In this document: positions 7,258 through 16,165 of the stretch, in pieces
How the letters are laid out: each line of letters opens with the position of its first letter
How positions within the stretch are numbered: the first letter of the stretch is position 1
NCBI RefSeq assembly: GCF_017309075.1
Contig: NZ_JAEMGS010000011.1
Location: 1 to 64,000 of the forward strand
DNA: 64,000 nt
Reading direction: 5' to 3'
From: Motiliproteus sp. SC1-56
GTDB taxonomy: Bacteria > Pseudomonadota > Gammaproteobacteria > Pseudomonadales > Balneatricaceae
Notes under the pieces: model-generated
Database searches by the model: none
What the model saw: only the letters and a program-made list of their open reading frames with translations
Told to the model about the DNA's origin: nothing
Position numbers and translations under genes: made by a program

Positions 7258-8757
7258 TCAGTCTCCTTCGATAGCGCAGGACTTAGGCGCGTTCTCGGCC
7301 GGGGCTGTTCCGGCAGCCGCTTTTTTCGCGGCAGCTTCGGCCTTGCGCCGGGCGGCCTGCTCGGCTTTGGCCTTCTCCATCTCTTCCACCCGGCGCTCCT
7401 TGCTGGCCGCCAGCTCGGCCGTACGTTCGAGCTTGCGCGCCTGGACTGCCCGCGCCTGCAACTGGCCCTTGCCGTAGTGGAAGTACTGCACCAGGGGAAT
7501 TTTCGAGGGGCAGACGTAGGCGCAGGAGCCGCAGGCGATGCAGTCCTTTAGCCCCAGCGACCCGGCCCCGTCGATGTCTTCCTTGCGAATCCGCTTGGCC
7601 AGTTCCAGGGGCAGCAGGCCGGCCGGACACACCTCAACGCAGCGGCTGCAGCGGATACAGGGCTGGGGCAAACTGACCCGGGTCTCGGCCTCGCTCAGCG
7701 CGATAATGCCGCTGCTCCCCTTGACCACGGGAACCTGGGCGTGGGGCAACCACTGTCCCATCATGGGACCGCCCACCAGCAGCCGCTCGTAGTCGTCCTC
7801 CTCGACGCCGCAGTACCGCAGCAGGTCAGACACCAGCGTCCCAAGGGGCACCTCCAGGTTGGCCGGACGGGGCACGGCGCCACCGCCCACGGTGACGATA
7901 CGGGAGGTCAGCGGCTTGCCCCTGACCAGGGCCTCGAACACCGCGAACGCAGTCGCCACGTTGTGCATCACCACCCCAAGTTCGGTGCTGTGGCTGCCGG
8001 CGGGCACCTCACGCCCGGTCACCGACTGGATCATCTGTTTTTGGGAGCCCTGGGGGTAACGGGTGGGCACCGATACGGTGCGGATTCGATCGGGTTCAGT
8101 GCAGAGGGCACGCAGGTTGGCGAGCGCCGCGTCCTTGTTGTCCTCGACCACGATCACCGCGCGTTCGGCGTCAAGACAGCGCAGCATCAGCTCGATCCCC
8201 TGCAGGATCTCCTCGCCGCGCTCACGCATCAGGCGGTCGTCGCAGGTCAGGTAGGGTTCGCACTCGCCGCCATTGATGATCAGGGTCTCGACCCGATCAC
8301 GCCGCGCCATGCCCAGCTTCACCGCGGCGGGGAACGTGGCCCCGCCCATGCCGACAATACCTGCCTCACGGATGCGCCGGGCCAGGGTGTCACCGTCCAG
8401 GCGAAACGGGTCTTCGACCGCCCGGCAAACCGAAGGCTGCTGGTCGGCCACCTCGATGACGGCGGTGGCCACGGGCAGCGCCGCGGGGTGAGGCGAGGCG
8501 AAATCGCGCACTTCCAGCACCCGCCCGTGGGCCGGGGCGTGGACCGGGGCGGAAATTCGCCCGGCCCCCTCCCCCAGCAGCTGACCAGGCTGGACCCTAT
8601 CCCCGGCGCTCACCCGGGGCACGGCGGGCTCACCGATATGCTGCTGCAACGGCACATATAGACGCCGCGGCAGCGGCATGGGCTCGATGGGCAGGTCGCG
8701 GGTCCGTTCCTTGCGCTCGCTGGGGTGAACACCGCCCCTGAAGGTAAAGAGTTTCAT
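7258..8757 (-). CDS. rnfC: Rnf complex NADH-binding Fe-S subunit RnfC
   Basis: A 499-residue peripheral subunit that exchanges electrons with NAD(H). The glycine-rich GMGGATFPAAVK and the INGGECEPYLTCDDRLMRE segment are the flavin/NADH-site hallmarks shared with complex I NuoF. Two ferredoxin-like clusters follow: CIRCSRCVEVCP and CIACGSCAYVCP, each of C-x2-C-x2-C-x3-C form. The C-terminus is an Ala/Lys/Glu-rich helix of about 80 residues; this is shorter than the long Ala repeats of enteric RsxC. The gene overlaps the rnfB stop by four bases. Confidence 0.94.
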   Translation of the reverse strand: MKLFTFRGGVHPSERKERTRDLPIEPMPLPRRLYVPLQQHIGEPAVPRVSAGDRVQPGQLLGEGAGRISAPVHAPAHGRVLEVRDFASPHPAALPVATAVIEVADQQPSVCRAVEDPFRLDGDTLARRIREAGIVGMGGATFPAAVKLGMARRDRVETLIINGGECEPYLTCDDRLMRERGEEILQGIELMLRCLDAERAVIVVEDNKDAALANLRALCTEPDRIRTVSVPTRYPQGSQKQMIQSVTGREVPAGSHSTELGVVMHNVATAFAVFEALVRGKPLTSRIVTVGGGAVPRPANLEVPLGTLVSDLLRYCGVEEDDYERLLVGGPMMGQWLPHAQVPVVKGSSGIIALSEAETRVSLPQPCIRCSRCVEVCPAGLLPLELAKRIRKEDIDGAGSLGLKDCIACGSCAYVCPSKIPLVQYFHYGKGQLQARAVQARKLERTAELAASKERRVEEMEKAKAEQAARRKAEAAAKKAAAGTAPAENAPKSCAIEGD

Positions 8758-9359
8758 CGGGCCACCTCCATCATGTCCCTCGCAGCCTCAACGTCGTCGT
8801 CACGTACCGCCTGCTGGCTCTCCGGCTGGCTGTTCGCGTCGGCGGGCTTGGGCCACTGCCAGGTGGCCAGGTTGGGTTGAAGGCGCGTCAGCTTGATACC
8901 CATGGTGGGGCAGATCCCCAGGCATTTTTTGCAGCCGGTGCAGGCATCACTCACCACCCCGTGAATCTGCTTGGGCGCACCGACGATGGCGTCCGTCGGG
9001 CAGACCTTGAAACACCGGGTGCAGCCGATACACAGCGCTTCTATCACTTGCGCCACCGGGGCCGGTCCGTCGTCAAGCTCCGAGAGGTCGGCCTCAACCC
9101 CGAGTTTTGCGGCCAGCGCCGCGGCGAGGGGCTTGCCCCCGGGCGGGCACAGGGTCACCGGGGCGGTGCCCTCGGCCAGGGCTCTGGCGCCCGCCGGACA
9201 GCCCGGGAAGCCGCACTGGCCGCAGTTGGTGCCGGGCAGCAGGGCCTCGAGTTCCTGGATGATTTCCGGCTCTTTCACCCGCAGGTGAATGGCGGCGACG
9301 CCCAGCAGGTAACCGAGGGCAAATCCCAGCAGTGCGAGTGAAATGATGGCGGCAAACAT
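8754..9359 (-). CDS. rnfB: Rnf complex ferredoxin subunit RnfB
   Basis: A 201-residue subunit that passes electrons to or from ferredoxin/flavodoxin. An N-terminal membrane anchor (LALLGFALGYLLGVAAI) is followed by the [4Fe-4S] motif in TNCGQCGFPGCPAGA near residue 50. A two-cluster ferredoxin domain comes next (CIGCTRCFKVCP and CTGCKKCLGICP, about residues 115-155). The C-terminus is an acidic tail. It sits 20 bases after rnfA and overlaps rnfC. In the nitrogen-fixing context the complex is expected to run ion flow to reduce ferredoxin for nitrogenase. Confidence 0.94.
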   Translation of the reverse strand: MFAAIISLALLGFALGYLLGVAAIHLRVKEPEIIQELEALLPGTNCGQCGFPGCPAGARALAEGTAPVTLCPPGGKPLAAALAAKLGVEADLSELDDGPAPVAQVIEALCIGCTRCFKVCPTDAIVGAPKQIHGVVSDACTGCKKCLGICPTMGIKLTRLQPNLATWQWPKPADANSQPESQQAVRDDDVEAARDMMEVAR

Positions 9360-9379
9360 AGGCGCTTCTCCCCTCCCCC

Positions 9380-9961
9380 TCAGTGCGCCGGCAGACCGGC
9401 GAAGCCCATAAAAGCCATCGACAACAAGCCGGCAACCACGAAGGCGATGGGGGTGCCGGCAAAGGCATCGGGCACGTCGGCGTATTCCAGGCGCTCACGC
9501 AGGCCGGCGAAGATGACCATCACCAGGCTGAAGCCCAGGGCCGATCCCATTCCGTAGAGCAGGCTCTGCACAAAGCCGTTTCCTTCCTGCACATTGAGCA
9601 GGGCCACCCCCAGCACCGCGCAGTTGGTGGTGATCAGCGGCAGAAAGATACCCAGCAGCTGATAAAGCACGGGGCTGGTTTTCTTCACCAGCATTTCGGT
9701 GAACTGCACCACGGCGGCAATCACCAGAATAAAGGAGAGAATCCGCAGAAAGCCGATACCCAGGGGCGCCAGGATCAACTCCTCGATGGCCCAGCTGGCC
9801 GCGGCGGCCAGGGTCAGTACAAAGGTGGTGGCCATGCCCATGCCCAGGGCGGTATCGAGTTTTCCCGAGACCCCCATAAAGGGGCACAGGCCGAGAAATT
9901 TCACCAGGACCACGTTGTTGACCAGTGCGGTACCCAGGATAAGAAGAAGATATTCGGTCAC
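9380..9961 (-). CDS. rnfA: Rnf complex membrane subunit RnfA
   Basis: A 193-residue polytopic subunit, the same length as Escherichia coli RsxA. The GTG at 9961 is chosen because it gives the family start ([31 protein letters not shown]) and is preceded by a GGAG ribosome site; the longer frame upstream reads through the promoter region. The [11 protein letters not shown] segment provides the Cys for the membrane [2Fe-2S] site shared with RnfE. It is the first gene of rnfABCDGEH-modA and is transcribed from the sigma-54 promoter at 10010-10024. Confidence 0.93.
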   Translation of the reverse strand: MTEYLLLILGTALVNNVVLVKFLGLCPFMGVSGKLDTALGMGMATTFVLTLAAAASWAIEELILAPLGIGFLRILSFILVIAAVVQFTEMLVKKTSPVLYQLLGIFLPLITTNCAVLGVALLNVQEGNGFVQSLLYGMGSALGFSLVMVIFAGLRERLEYADVPDAFAGTPIAFVVAGLLSMAFMGFAGLPAH

Positions 9962-10009
9962 GGCAATCTCCAAAATGGTGCACGAGAAATCGGGTGCCCC
10001 TAGGGTTTT

Positions 10010-10024
10010 GCAGGTCTCATGCCA
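10010..10024 (-). promoter_or_regulatory. Sigma-54 promoter of the rnf operon
   Basis: On the minus strand the sequence is TGGCATGAGACCTGC. It matches the -24/-12 consensus TGGCACG-N4-TTGC at all but two positions and keeps the invariant GG and GC at the required spacing. It lies about 50 bases upstream of the rnfA GTG. Confidence 0.8.
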
Positions 10025-10113
10025 GCCGTAACAACCTCGCACCAGCAGCTATAGATTACTGTTTTGCATGACTTTACTGACAGTCAGTGCGCATCAGCGC
10101 GGCGCGCGCGGGG

Positions 10114-10129
10114 TGTTGTCTTTGCCACA
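10114..10129 (+). promoter_or_regulatory. NifA upstream activator site 1
   Basis: TGTTGTCTTTGCCACA fits TGT-N10-ACA and the fuller TGT-N4-T-N5-ACA consensus on the plus strand. Its centre is about 99 bp from the -24 element of the rnf promoter and about 100 bp from that of the nifLA promoter, so it sits midway between the two. Confidence 0.75.
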
Positions 10130-10153
10130 GAGGCAGGGGCTAAGCCCGGGGGT

Positions 10154-10169
10154 TGTCAGAAACCGGACA
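10154..10169. promoter_or_regulatory. NifA upstream activator site 2
   Basis: TGTCAGAAACCGGACA fits TGT-N10-ACA; on the minus strand it also matches the central T of TGT-N4-T-N5-ACA. It is 40 bp from site 1, about 139 bp from the rnf promoter and about 60 bp from the nifLA promoter. Confidence 0.7.
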
Positions 10170-10219
10170 AGGGGCTCAAACTCACGTCAATCAACGGTTT
10201 GCAGCGCTATTTCGGCATC

Positions 10220-10234
10220 TGGCGTACATTTTGC
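10220..10234 (+). promoter_or_regulatory. Sigma-54 promoter of nifLA
   Basis: TGGCGTACATTTTGC has TGGC and TTGC blocks at exact -24/-12 spacing. It lies 40 bases before the nifL ATG, with an AT-rich stretch just downstream suited to promoter melting. Confidence 0.7.
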
Positions 10235-10273
10235 TTATTTATCAATAAATGTTACCTAACGCAGGGTTACGCC

Positions 10274-11773
10274 ATGGTCGAGCCACACGCTTTAGTCGCC
10301 GGAGAACACGACGTGCTGCCTTTTGAGGTCTACTTTGAGACGGTGGCGCAGTCGCCCGTCGCGATCAGCATCACCGATCCCGAGTCCCGCATCCTGTACG
10401 TCAACAAGGCCTTTACCCAGGTCACCGGATACGCCTTGGACGAGGTACGCGGACAGCACACGCGTATGCTTTCTGCCGGCAAGACCCCCAGCTGCGTCTA
10501 CGGCGAGCTCTGGAGCACCGTCCGCCAGCAAAAGGTGTGGAGTGGACGCCTGGTCAACCGGCGTAAGGACAAGCGTCTCTACCTGGCGGAGCTGACCATT
10601 ACCCCGGTGATCGATGAGGCCGGGCAGACCACCCACTACCTGGCGATGCACCGGGACATTACCCGCTTCGAACGCCTCAACCAGGAGCTGCAGAACCAGC
10701 GCACCCTGACCGAATCCATCATCCAGAGCAGCCCCGTTGCGACTCTGCTGCTGGACAGCACGGGCGATGTGCGGTTTGAAAACCCGGCGGTGGAACGGCT
10801 CTGCCTTAACCTGGGCTGCGATACCCAGCGCCTGCTCAACGTGCTGGCCCGACGCCTGGGCGGCGAGTCGCTCGAAGTACGGGATTTCGCCGACCTGGAG
10901 CTGCGTTACGACATTCCCGGAATCAGCACGCCCCGCTGGCTCAGCTGCTCCGGTTCCACCCTGCAGCTCTGGCAGAGCGACGACAGTTTCAACCAGGAGC
11001 AGGTCCACGACTGCCTGTTGCTGACCATCAACGACATCACCGATCTCAAGACCCAGCAGGAAGAGGTGCGCATCAACGCCTTGATGGCGCGTCTGGCCGA
11101 GGACGAGCTGGTGCACAGCATGCGCGAAGCCCTCAATGGCGCCATTTACCAGCTGCAGCGCCCACTCAACGTGACCGGCGCGGCGGCGGCCATTCAGAAA
11201 AAACGGGGTGGAGACCAGGACCCCATGCACCAGGCCCTCGGCGAGGTGCTCGATTCCTGCCAGCGGGCCATCGACACCCTGCGCCAGGCCATTCCCGCCG
11301 AGCCGCGCAAGCGCCGCATGCCCCTTAACATGAACGAGCTGCTGCGCGAGGTGCTCTCCCTCTACACCGAGCGCTTGCTGGCCGGGGGCGTAGTCGTGGA
11401 CTGGCGTCCCTGCAGCACCCTGCCCAGCGTGCTGGGCGACGACATCTCCCTGTGCAACCTGTTCAAACAGCTGCTCGATAACGCCCTCGACTCCATGGCC
11501 AAGTCCGGCGCCGCCGAACGGGAGCTCTTTATCCGCACCGAGCGCCTTGCCGATGCGGTACGCGTCACCATCGGGGACAACGGCCCGGGCATCGAAGAGG
11601 CGATCCGGCACAAGGTGTTCGAGCCCTTCTTCAGCACCCGCAAGCGCGGGGGCATGGGGCTGGTGCTGGTGCAGGACGTCGCCAACGAGCACGGCGCCAC
11701 CGTGGAGGTCGGCGCCAATGACGGCGGCGGTTGTCGCTTCTTTCTGACCTTCCCGGCCCTGTCTGAGCAGTGA
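10274..11773 (+). CDS. nifL: Nitrogen fixation regulator NifL (PAS flavoprotein)
   Basis: A 499-residue anti-activator that binds and inhibits NifA when oxygen or fixed nitrogen is present. The ATG at 10274 gives the NifL-like start; the frame upstream of it is promoter DNA. An N-terminal PAS domain (about residues 12-125; [17 protein letters not shown], then [10 protein letters not shown]) is the FAD redox sensor. A second PAS follows (about 130-250). The C-terminal kinase-like module has an N-box (LLDNALDSM), GDNGPGI and a glycine loop ([12 protein letters not shown]). At the usual phospho-acceptor position, residue 292 is Tyr (YQLQRPLN) rather than His, so it should act by binding and not by phosphotransfer. 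nifA follows after 10 bases. Confidence 0.93.
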   Translation: MVEPHALVAGEHDVLPFEVYFETVAQSPVAISITDPESRILYVNKAFTQVTGYALDEVRGQHTRMLSAGKTPSCVYGELWSTVRQQKVWSGRLVNRRKDKRLYLAELTITPVIDEAGQTTHYLAMHRDITRFERLNQELQNQRTLTESIIQSSPVATLLLDSTGDVRFENPAVERLCLNLGCDTQRLLNVLARRLGGESLEVRDFADLELRYDIPGISTPRWLSCSGSTLQLWQSDDSFNQEQVHDCLLLTINDITDLKTQQEEVRINALMARLAEDELVHSMREALNGAIYQLQRPLNVTGAAAAIQKKRGGDQDPMHQALGEVLDSCQRAIDTLRQAIPAEPRKRRMPLNMNELLREVLSLYTERLLAGGVVVDWRPCSTLPSVLGDDISLCNLFKQLLDNALDSMAKSGAAERELFIRTERLADAVRVTIGDNGPGIEEAIRHKVFEPFFSTRKRGGMGLVLVQDVANEHGATVEVGANDGGGCRFFLTFPALSEQ

Positions 11774-11783
11774 GGTAGCAACG

Positions 11784-13346
11784 GTGAACGAGGTAATGAT
11801 TCCCGTCAGCAGCGACCGCCAGCGCGGCGAACTGCTGCGTATACAGCTCGACACTCTGTACCGGGTGAGCGAGGTGTTGAACCGCTCCCTGGATTTGAAC
11901 GCAACCCTGCGCGAAGTGTTGCGGGTGCTCCACGCCCGGGCCGCCATGTCCCACGGGATGGCCACCCTGCGCGATCCCGAAAGCGGCGAACTGCTGCTGA
12001 ACGCCGTCCACACCGTCGATGCGCAACCGCTCCCCCAGGTCAGCTATCGCGCCGGCGAAGGGCTCACCGGGCAGATCATGGAAACCGGCCAGGCGCTGGT
12101 GGTGGAGCGTCTGGCCGATGAGCCGGAGTTTCTCGACCGCCTGGGTCTCTACGACAGCAGCCTGCCTTTTGTCGGCGTCCCCATCTTCGCGGGCAACGAC
12201 AGCCCCGTGGGGGTGCTCGCCGCCCAACCCCCGGCCGAGTCCGGCGTGTTTATGAAAGAGCGACTGCAACTGATGCAGATGATCGCCAACCTGATGGGCA
12301 ACAGCGTGCGCCTGGCCTGGGAGGTCGAGCATGAGCGCAAGAGCCTGACCAACGAGCGAGACAGTCTGCGCCGGGCGATCAAGGCCGAGCACGGTTTCGA
12401 CAATGTGGTGGGCTCCTCGGACAGCATGCGGCGGGTGTTCGAGCAGGTACGGCAGGTGGCGAAGTGGGACACCACGGTGCTGATCCGCGGCCAGTCCGGC
12501 ACCGGCAAGGAGCTGATCGCCAGCGCCATCCACTACAACTCACCCCGGGCCAGCGCCGCGTTTATCAAGCTCAACTGCGCCGCCCTGCCCGACAACCTGA
12601 TCGAGTCGGAGTTGTTCGGCCACGAGAAAGGGGCCTTCACCGGCGCCACCCACCAGCACAAGGGGCGTTTCGAGCAGGCCGACGGCGGCACCCTGTTCCT
12701 GGACGAGATCGGCGAGATCAGCCCCACCTTCCAGGCCAAGCTGCTGCGTGTGTTGCAGGAGGGCGAACTGCAGCGGGTCGGCGGCACCAAGACCCTGAAA
12801 GTGGATGTACGGATCATCGCCGCCACCAACCGCGACCTGGAAGCCGAAGTCGCCGAGGGGGACTTTCGCGAGGACCTCTATTACCGGCTCAACGTGATGC
12901 CGATCCAGGTGCCCCCGCTGTGCCAGCGTATCGAAGACGTGCCCGCCCTCGCCCGCTTCCTGGTGAGCAAGCTCGCCCGACGCCAGGACCGGCCCCTGGA
13001 GATCAAGGACAGCGCCCTGCGAATGTTGATGCAGCACCACTGGCCCGGCAACGTGCGCGAACTGGAAAACTGCCTGGAGCGGGCCGCCATCATGAGTTGC
13101 GAGGGCTGCATCGACCAGGAGGCGATCGCCCTCACCGGGGTCGTTGACCCCACCGCCCCCCAACCCCAGCCTGCGGTTAAAACGGTGGACCTGGATGATC
13201 CGGACCTGGACGAACGTGACCGGGTCATTGCGGCCCTGGAGCAGGCCGGCTGGGTGCAGGCCAAGGCGGCGCGCCTGCTGGGCATGACCCCGCGCCAGGT
13301 CGCCTACCGGATCCAGACCCTGGACATCCCGGTGCGTCGAATCTGA
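11784..13346 (+). CDS. nifA: Nif-specific sigma-54 activator NifA
   Basis: A 520-residue enhancer-binding protein. An N-terminal GAF domain (about 25-165) is followed by an AAA+ domain with Walker A GQSGTGKE (236-243), the sigma-54 contact loop GAFTGA (283-288), Walker B LFLDEIGE and WPGNVREL, then a C-terminal helix-turn-helix (about 475-515). The start is a GTG with TGAGG upstream; an ATG four codons later is possible. Cysteines at 430, 439 and 442 lie at the end of the AAA+ domain. Cys430 and Cys442 have the spacing of the first pair of the oxygen-sensing cysteines of rhizobial NifA, but the second pair is absent. NifA should activate the three sigma-54 promoters seen in this window. Confidence 0.95.
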   Translation: MNEVMIPVSSDRQRGELLRIQLDTLYRVSEVLNRSLDLNATLREVLRVLHARAAMSHGMATLRDPESGELLLNAVHTVDAQPLPQVSYRAGEGLTGQIMETGQALVVERLADEPEFLDRLGLYDSSLPFVGVPIFAGNDSPVGVLAAQPPAESGVFMKERLQLMQMIANLMGNSVRLAWEVEHERKSLTNERDSLRRAIKAEHGFDNVVGSSDSMRRVFEQVRQVAKWDTTVLIRGQSGTGKELIASAIHYNSPRASAAFIKLNCAALPDNLIESELFGHEKGAFTGATHQHKGRFEQADGGTLFLDEIGEISPTFQAKLLRVLQEGELQRVGGTKTLKVDVRIIAATNRDLEAEVAEGDFREDLYYRLNVMPIQVPPLCQRIEDVPALARFLVSKLARRQDRPLEIKDSALRMLMQHHWPGNVRELENCLERAAIMSCEGCIDQEAIALTGVVDPTAPQPQPAVKTVDLDDPDLDERDRVIAALEQAGWVQAKAARLLGMTPRQVAYRIQTLDIPVRRI

Positions 13347-13563
13347 CGGGCGCGGCGGCGGGCGGCCCCGGGGCCGTCCCCGTGGCTCGCTCGAAGACCA
13401 TCCGATGCGCCCTTCCACCGCCCCGGCCCGGGCGCGGCGGAATTTTCACCGGCGCATCTATCTCGCACCGGCCACCCCCGCTATAGTTCGCGTTGGGCGC
13501 GCCCCTCCGCGCGCCGGGCGAGCGCCGCCCCTGTATCCCCCTGCATTATTTGGTGAACACGAG

Positions 13564-14103
13564 ATGGAATGGCAAAACGAACTGGCCACACTGCTGTCGT
13601 TGGATTTTCTGCTGGATATCCGTCCCCTGGCCTGGGGCGGAGTGATCTGCGCCATGATCTCGGCCTCGGTGATCGGCATAGAGCGGCAACTGCTGGGTAA
13701 ACCCGTGGGGGTACGCACCAGCACCCTCATCTGCCTCGGCACCTACGTCTTTATCGCCATCTCCAACCACGTGATGCGCGACATTACCGACCCGTCGCGG
13801 ATCATCGGCCAGGCGATCACCGGGGTGGGCTTTCTCGGCGCAGGAGTGATGATGACCCGCGACGGCGCCATTACCGGCGTCACCTCGGCGGCCTGTATCT
13901 GGATGCTCGCCGCGATCGGCGTGGTCATCGGCGTCGGCGAGTCCCTGCTGGGGGTCAAACTCGCCATTCTGTCGGTGATCGTGCTGGTCGGCGTTGATAT
14001 GGCCGAAGAGAGCTTCAAGTGGATGCAGCGGGGCGTGCACCACCGTCTCGGCCGCCGCCGTTTTGGCCGTCGTAAACTGGACGCACAAGCGGGCAGCGAA
14101 TAA
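13564..14103 (+). CDS. MgtC/SapB family membrane protein
   Basis: A 179-residue inner-membrane protein of the MgtC/SapB family. The ATG at 13564 begins the conserved part; the upstream frame is Arg/Pro/Ala-rich and not credible. Family blocks are SVIGIERQLLGKPVGVRTSTLICLG in the first half, DPSRIIGQAITGVGFLGAGVMM, and GVTSAACIWMLAAIG, with four to five hydrophobic helices and a basic C-terminal tail. Members are tied to growth at low magnesium, intracellular survival and control of membrane ATPases. It lies between nifA and nifB on the same strand, 217 bases after nifA. No nif role is established for the family. Confidence 0.88.
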   Translation: MEWQNELATLLSLDFLLDIRPLAWGGVICAMISASVIGIERQLLGKPVGVRTSTLICLGTYVFIAISNHVMRDITDPSRIIGQAITGVGFLGAGVMMTRDGAITGVTSAACIWMLAAIGVVIGVGESLLGVKLAILSVIVLVGVDMAEESFKWMQRGVHHRLGRRRFGRRKLDAQAGSE

Positions 14104-14231
14104 TCGCCCACCCACGCCCTTCTGCCCCGCGACTCGAGGCCAAGATTGGAGACCAGAAATCGGGACCAGAATTGTCAGTCGCCCCCCCATCGAATTGCCG
14201 TACCCATCCCGACAAGGGCGCGCAACGCCCC

Positions 14232-14247
14232 TGTCGCGTTTACAACA
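14232..14247 (+). promoter_or_regulatory. NifA upstream activator site (nifB, distal)
   Basis: TGTCGCGTTTACAACA fits TGT-N4-T-N5-ACA exactly. Its centre is about 83 bp upstream of the -24 element at 14322. Confidence 0.75.
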
Positions 14248-14254
14248 AAAGCGT

Positions 14255-14270
14255 TGTTCTGCCGGCAACA
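14255..14270 (+). promoter_or_regulatory. NifA upstream activator site (nifB, proximal)
   Basis: TGTTCTGCCGGCAACA fits the TGT-N10-ACA core, though not the central T. It is centred about 23 bp (two helical turns) from the distal site and about 60 bp from the -24 element, so both sites lie on the same DNA face. Confidence 0.65.
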
Positions 14271-14320
14271 GCCACCCACACAAGCAATATTAATCAACCA
14301 CTTACTGCAGATATTAAGTC

Positions 14321-14335
14321 AGGCACGCTCCTTGC
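14321..14335 (+). promoter_or_regulatory. Sigma-54 promoter of the nifB operon
   Basis: AGGCACGCTCCTTGC matches TGGCACG-N4-TTGC at every consensus position except the first base. It lies 50 bases upstream of the nifB ATG. Confidence 0.85.
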
Positions 14336-14384
14336 CTTACTCCCTGTAAGCCTGTTTTGGGAGTCCCCGCAAAGGAGTTAACCG

Positions 14385-15851
14385 ATGGAACTGATCGCGA
14401 CCAGCGCCGCCACTGAACCAAAGAAAGCCGGCTGCCACGCTTCCGGCTGCGGCAGCAGCGACGACAGCCTCGCCCACCTGCCGGACGCCCTGCGTGAGCA
14501 GGTGCAGAACCACCCCTGTTTTTCCGAGAAGGCCCACCACCACTTCGCCCGCATGCACGTGGCTGTGGCCCCGGCCTGCAACATTCAATGCAACTACTGT
14601 AACCGCAAGTACGACTGCAGCAACGAGTCCCGGCCCGGGGTCGTCTCCGAGGTGCTCAGCCCGGACCAGGCGGTACGCAAGGTCAAGGCCGTGGCGGCGG
14701 CCATACCGCAGATGACGGTCCTGGGCATCGCCGGCCCCGGCGACCCTCTCGCCAACCCGGAGCGCACCTTCACCACCTTTCGCCGCCTGGCCGAGGAGAC
14801 CCCCGACATCAAGCTGTGCGTCTCCACCAACGGTCTGCGCCTGCCGGAGTTTGCCGACGAGATCGCCCGCTACAACATTCAGCACGTGACCATCACCATC
14901 AACTGCCTGGATCCGGACATCGGCGCCAGGATCTACCCCTGGATCTACTGGAACCACCGCCGTATCCGCGGCCGTAAAGCCGCCAAGATCCTGATCCGAA
15001 ACCAGCTCAAGGGGCTGGAGATGCTGGTCGAGCGCGGGGTACTGGTAAAGGTCAACTCGGTAATGATCCCCGGCGTTAACGACGCCCATCTCGAAGAGGT
15101 CAGCCGGGTTGTCAAGGATAAGGGCGCCTTCCTGCACAACGTCATGCCCCTGATCGCCGAAGCCGAACACGGCACCTTTTACGGTCTCACCGGCCAACGC
15201 GCGCCGAGCGGCGCGGAGTTGCGCCGACTCCAGGACAGCTGCGCCGATTCCATGAGCATGATGCGCCACTGCCGCCAGTGCCGGGCCGACGCGGTGGGGA
15301 TGCTCGGCGAGGACCGCGGTCAGGAGTTCACCCTGGACAAGATCGAGCACCTGGAGGTGGATTACTCGGCGGCCATGGAAAAGCGCCGCCGGGTACAGGC
15401 GGCCATTATGAAAACCCTCAACGCAGCGACCGACCCGGCCCCCGCGCCACAGGCGAACGGCCCCGAGGTATTGATGGCCGTGGCCAGCAAGGGACAGGGA
15501 GTAATCAACGAGCACTTCGGCCACGCCCGGGAGTTCCTGCTCTACCGGGTGGATGGGAACCAGGTTGAGCCCCTCGGGGCGCGCAAGGTGGATCTTTACT
15601 GTACCGGCAGCAGCGATTGCCCGGAGGAGGAAAACCGGCTGCAGGGACACCTCGACGCCCTCGCTGACTGTGCCGCGGTGCTCTGCGCCAAGATCGGCTT
15701 CGGCCCCTGGCAGCAACTTGAGGCGCTGGGCATTCAGCCCTCGGGCGCCTATGCCTACGAGCCGATTGAGGAGGCCCTGATGCACTTCTATCAGGAGCTG
15801 CTCGGCGACGGGAAACTCGAATCGCAACGCGGCGTCCAGGCCAGCGCCTGA
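14385..15851 (+). CDS. nifB: FeMo-cofactor biosynthesis radical SAM protein NifB
   Basis: A 488-residue enzyme that fuses Fe-S clusters and inserts carbide to make NifB-co, the precursor of the nitrogenase active-site cofactor. The N-terminal GCHASGCGSS is typical of NifB. The radical SAM cysteines are 65, 69 and 72 in CNIQCNYC. Conserved blocks include GIAGPGDPLAN, STNGL and VNSVMIPGVND, and the C-rich MMRHCRQCRADAVGMLGED. From about residue 350 a NifX/NafY-like domain follows (INEHFGHAREFLLYRV), so this is the two-domain form. The ATG has AAGGAG upstream. It heads the operon with ferredoxin, nifQ and draG. Confidence 0.96.
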   Translation: MELIATSAATEPKKAGCHASGCGSSDDSLAHLPDALREQVQNHPCFSEKAHHHFARMHVAVAPACNIQCNYCNRKYDCSNESRPGVVSEVLSPDQAVRKVKAVAAAIPQMTVLGIAGPGDPLANPERTFTTFRRLAEETPDIKLCVSTNGLRLPEFADEIARYNIQHVTITINCLDPDIGARIYPWIYWNHRRIRGRKAAKILIRNQLKGLEMLVERGVLVKVNSVMIPGVNDAHLEEVSRVVKDKGAFLHNVMPLIAEAEHGTFYGLTGQRAPSGAELRRLQDSCADSMSMMRHCRQCRADAVGMLGEDRGQEFTLDKIEHLEVDYSAAMEKRRRVQAAIMKTLNAATDPAPAPQANGPEVLMAVASKGQGVINEHFGHAREFLLYRVDGNQVEPLGARKVDLYCTGSSDCPEEENRLQGHLDALADCAAVLCAKIGFGPWQQLEALGIQPSGAYAYEPIEEALMHFYQELLGDGKLESQRGVQASA

Positions 15852-15874
15852 GCGAGTCCAAGGAGGAACCCACC

Positions 15875-16165
15875 ATGCCCCTGAGTATCACCGACCGTTG
15901 CGTCAACTGCTACGCCTGCCAGGATGTCTGCCCCAGCCAGGCCATCTCCCGGGGAGCGCAGCAGTTTCACATCGACCCTGCCGCCTGCACCGAATGCGCC
16001 GGCCACTTCGCCGACCCCCAGTGCGCCAGCATCTGCCCGGTGGAAGAGGCGCTGCTGGACGCCGACGGAAAGACCATTCATCCCCCGGGCTCGCTGACCG
16101 GCATTCCCTCCACTCTGCGCGCCCCCCGTAATCACCAGGGCGATCCACTCCGGGTGCTGCCATGA
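15875..16165 (+). CDS. NifB-associated 2[4Fe-4S] ferredoxin
   Basis: A 96-residue bacterial-type ferredoxin. The first cluster motif is CVNCYACQDVCP (C-x2-C-x2-C-x3-C). The second is CTECAGHFADPQCASICP, with an eight-residue insertion between the second and third Cys, which is typical of the FdxN-like ferredoxins next to nifB. It follows nifB after 23 bases holding AAGGAGG and overlaps the nifQ start as ATGA. It probably feeds electrons to NifB or the nitrogenase assembly path; the exact partner cannot be told from sequence. Confidence 0.92.
   Translation: MPLSITDRCVNCYACQDVCPSQAISRGAQQFHIDPAACTECAGHFADPQCASICPVEEALLDADGKTIHPPGSLTGIPSTLRAPRNHQGDPLRVLP

Noticed and set aside
10064-10273. Possible 70-residue N-terminal extension of NifL
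   Set aside because: It lies across both NifA sites and the sigma-54 promoter, has no protein-like pattern, and the ATG at 10274 gives the normal NifL start.
10292-12533. Long minus-strand frames opposite nifLA
   Set aside because: Shadows of nifL and nifA; no ribosome sites and no family resemblance.
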